NCBI GenBank assembly: GCA_963705155.1
Contig: CAVPJC010000020.1
Location: 186,001 to 250,000 of the forward strand
Length of the DNA stretch: 64,000 nt
From: CAVPJC01 sp963705155
GTDB lineage: Bacteria > Chloroflexota > Anaerolineae > Anaerolineales > UBA4823
Direction: 5' to 3'
The notes under the pieces are model-generated. The model saw only the letters and a list, made by a program, of their open reading frames with translations, did no database searches and was not told the origin of the DNA. Numbering within the stretch: position 1 is the first letter of the stretch; each line of letters opens with the position of its first letter. This document shows, piece by piece, positions 62,195 to 64,000 of this stretch. The position numbers were made by a program, and so were the translations under genes.

Positions 62195-62646
62195 AACTGC
62201 ACGACTTAAAGCCTAATGATGGTTCCAAAAAAGACCGCAAACGTGTGGGCCGGGGTACTTCCGCGGGGCAGGGAAAAACTGCCGGGCGCGGAACCAAAGG
62301 CCAGGGTGCACGGTCTGGGGGCAGCACCCGTCTGTATCATCAGGGCGGCAACCTGCCATTCTTCCGCCGGCTTCCATTTGTGCGCGGCAAGGGCTTTTCT
62401 TCCTTCCGCCGGCTGGAATATAACGAAATAAACCTGGATCAGCTGGCGAGCTTTGCAGCTGGCAGCGAAGTCAATCCAATTACCCTGGATGGCGCTCGCC
62501 TGCTGCGTGACTCGCGCAATCCGGTGGTGGTTCTTGGTCGAGGCGAGCTGGGTGTGGCGCTTAAAGTGAGCGCTCACCGTGTTAGCAGCAGCGCCCGCGC
62601 CAAGATTGAAGCTGCTGGTGGCAGCGTGGAAATTCTGGATCTCTAA
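62191..62646 (+). CDS. rplO: Ribosomal protein L15
   Basis: This 151-residue protein has MKLHDLKPNDGSKKDRKRVGRG, TAGRGTKGQGARSGG and the C-terminal KVSAHRVSSSARAKIEAAGG. Intact; AGAGGAG right after it is the secY ribosome site. Confidence 0.97.
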   Translation: MKLHDLKPNDGSKKDRKRVGRGTSAGQGKTAGRGTKGQGARSGGSTRLYHQGGNLPFFRRLPFVRGKGFSSFRRLEYNEINLDQLASFAAGSEVNPITLDGARLLRDSRNPVVVLGRGELGVALKVSAHRVSSSARAKIEAAGGSVEILDL

Positions 62647-62660
62647 GAGGAGCCACAAAC

Positions 62661-64000
62661 ATGAAGCGGTCTGCCTGGCGTTTTTTATGGTCAGCAAAAG
62701 ATATCCGCCGCAAATTGCTGGTTACCTTTGGGTTGTTGGTAATCTTCCGTCTTGCCGCGGATGTGCCGGTGCCGGGTGTCAATCGTGAGGCCATCGCCAG
62801 CATAATGGCTGGCGGCGGCACCGGTTCCACCTTTATCAACCTGTTGGATTTGCTCTCAGGCGGCACAGTTTCGAACTTCTCTGTGCTTGCCATGGGTGTT
62901 TATCCGTACATCACGGCGCAGATCATCCTGCAACTGCTGGTTCCGATCATTCCTGCGTTACAAAAGCGCATGTCTGAAGACCCGCGTGAAGGCCAGAAAT
63001 GGATGGAAAAATGGACCTACATCCTGGCTGTGCCCATGGCGCTGCTGCAGGCAATCGGGCAGATAAACCTGTTCTCTTCCTTGACCTCGGGAGCACCGAT
63101 CCTGAATAATTTTGGTTTTTCAGGTGAGGCGTTACTGCCCTCGATCACGATCCTCCTGAGTATGACTGCCGGGACGATGTTCGCCATCTGGCTGGGTGAA
63201 CTGATCTCCGAATACGGCATCCGAAATCAGGGCCTGTCATTGATCATCTTTGCCGGCATTGTGGCGCAGGTGCCTTCAAACTTTGGCCGTTTGATGTCGG
63301 ACCAAAACAGCCGCTGGTTCATCTTGGCCTTTTTGCTGTTGATTACAACGATGATCGTCTTCGCGATCGTATTTGTCCAGCAGGGACGCCGCAATGTGCC
63401 GGTGATGTACCCCGGACGCAGGATGGGTAACCGGATGTCGATGCCGGTGAAAGGGACGCTGCCCTTGATGGTGAATATGGCGGGAATGATCCCGCTGATC
63501 TTCGCCCAATCGCTGCTCACGTTCCCGGCGATCATTGCCAACTTCTTCCTCCGGTCGCAGACTGACTGGGTGCGCAATTTTGCGACGACCGTGCAAAATT
63601 TGTTTGGCGGCCAGAGCAATTTTTACTGGGTGATGTATTTTCTGATGGTTGTGGCTTTCACCTTCTTCTACACCGATGTGCTTTTTGCACAGCAAAATTA
63701 TGGTGACAACCTCAAGCGGGTGGGTGCGCAGATACCTGGCGTCAGCCGGGGGGTTCCCACGCAGAAATACCTCACCAAAGTACTGCGGCGCATCACACTG
63801 CCGGGCGCGGTTTTCCTGGGTATGGTAGCGATTATGCCTGCAATTATGACCCTGCTGCTCTCCGGTTTTGGCGTCAACCTGGGCAACCAGGCCGGCTTGC
63901 TGCTGGTTTCCTCATCTGGTTTACTGATCGTGGTAGGTGTTGTGCGCGATACGTTCTTTAATATCGAAGCTGAGCTCAAACTGCACGGATACGACGATAC
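62661..64000 (+). CDS. secY: Preprotein translocase subunit SecY (runs off the window)
   Basis: The frame is open from the ATG at 62661 to the window end (446 codons), close to full length. It has the family start RFLWSAKDIRRKLLVTFGLL, then ADVPVPGVNREAI, GVYPYITAQIILQLL, EYGIRNQGLSLIIFAGIVA, AQQNYGDNLKRVGAQIPGV and the late NIEAELKLHGYDD. This is the membrane channel of the Sec pathway, in the usual place after rplO. Confidence 0.97.
   Translation, partial: MKRSAWRFLWSAKDIRRKLLVTFGLLVIFRLAADVPVPGVNREAIASIMAGGGTGSTFINLLDLLSGGTVSNFSVLAMGVYPYITAQIILQLLVPIIPALQKRMSEDPREGQKWMEKWTYILAVPMALLQAIGQINLFSSLTSGAPILNNFGFSGEALLPSITILLSMTAGTMFAIWLGELISEYGIRNQGLSLIIFAGIVAQVPSNFGRLMSDQNSRWFILAFLLLITTMIVFAIVFVQQGRRNVPVMYPGRRMGNRMSMPVKGTLPLMVNMAGMIPLIFAQSLLTFPAIIANFFLRSQTDWVRNFATTVQNLFGGQSNFYWVMYFLMVVAFTFFYTDVLFAQQNYGDNLKRVGAQIPGVSRGVPTQKYLTKVLRRITLPGAVFLGMVAIMPAIMTLLLSGFGVNLGNQAGLLLVSSSGLLIVVGVVRDTFFNIEAELKLHGYDD

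Overview
The window reads as a chromosomal segment of a moderately GC-rich, free-living bacterium. I place it, by inference, in the Chloroflexota (probably Anaerolineae or a close relative). The reasons are recurrent families I associate with that group: a B-box-type zinc-finger membrane protein, a membrane-tethered Cas4-like nuclease, a bacterial translin, secreted FGYPI/VQYFERARFE repeat proteins, Thr/Pro-rich lipoproteins and a NACHT-FGE protein. The last 15 kb is the canonical rpsL-rpsG-fusA-tuf-S10-spc ribosomal block running into secY. No rRNA, tRNA or CRISPR array was recognised.

Layout. 1-4 kb: C-terminal part of rho, a LysM/M23 peptidase, a small conserved protein and an SLT-like protein. 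4-11 kb: polA, a long TPR protein, a secreted repeat protein and a HAD phosphatase. 11-18 kb: DUF6504, an SLC13/RCK transporter, DUF3054, an ECF sigma/anti-sigma/NUDIX cluster and an HtrA-like lipoprotein. 18-21 kb: a class A PBP homologue that has lost its catalytic motifs. 21-30 kb: a compact minus-strand block of ssb, DUF3467, translin, a split Cas4-like nuclease, nadK, a zinc-finger membrane protein, recN and a BTAD-ATPase regulator. 30-34.5 kb: a two-gene restriction-modification system, a lipoprotein and purA. 34.6-42.7 kb: sugar/amino-acid dehydrogenases, an S51 peptidase-like protein with a CysRS-like tail, a decayed diversity-generating retroelement (DGR) remnant, a hydroxyisobutyrate dehydrogenase homologue, a YitT-type protein and a second ECF sigma/anti-sigma/effector operon. 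42.8-44.4 kb: yhhN and era. 44.5-64 kb: rpoB with its own promoter, then the str/S10/spc ribosomal operon.

Many genes, including essential ones (rho, polA, fusA, tuf, rplB, rplN), are interrupted by one-base frame changes while the protein sequence on either side stays conserved. I annotate these as single genes. Outside polA and recN nearly every change is in the same sense (one extra base), usually in a short homopolymer. Base-calling or assembly insertions are the simplest explanation, but the one-sided bias should be checked.

The most interesting items are: (i) the NACHT-FGE variable protein with a DGR-type variable region beside a reverse-transcriptase N-terminal stub; (ii) the PBP homologue with both active sites gone; (iii) an insert of about 150 residues with four W-L...GY-type repeats in RpoB; (iv) the membrane Cas4-like/translin/recN neighbourhood; (v) rpoB without rpoC.
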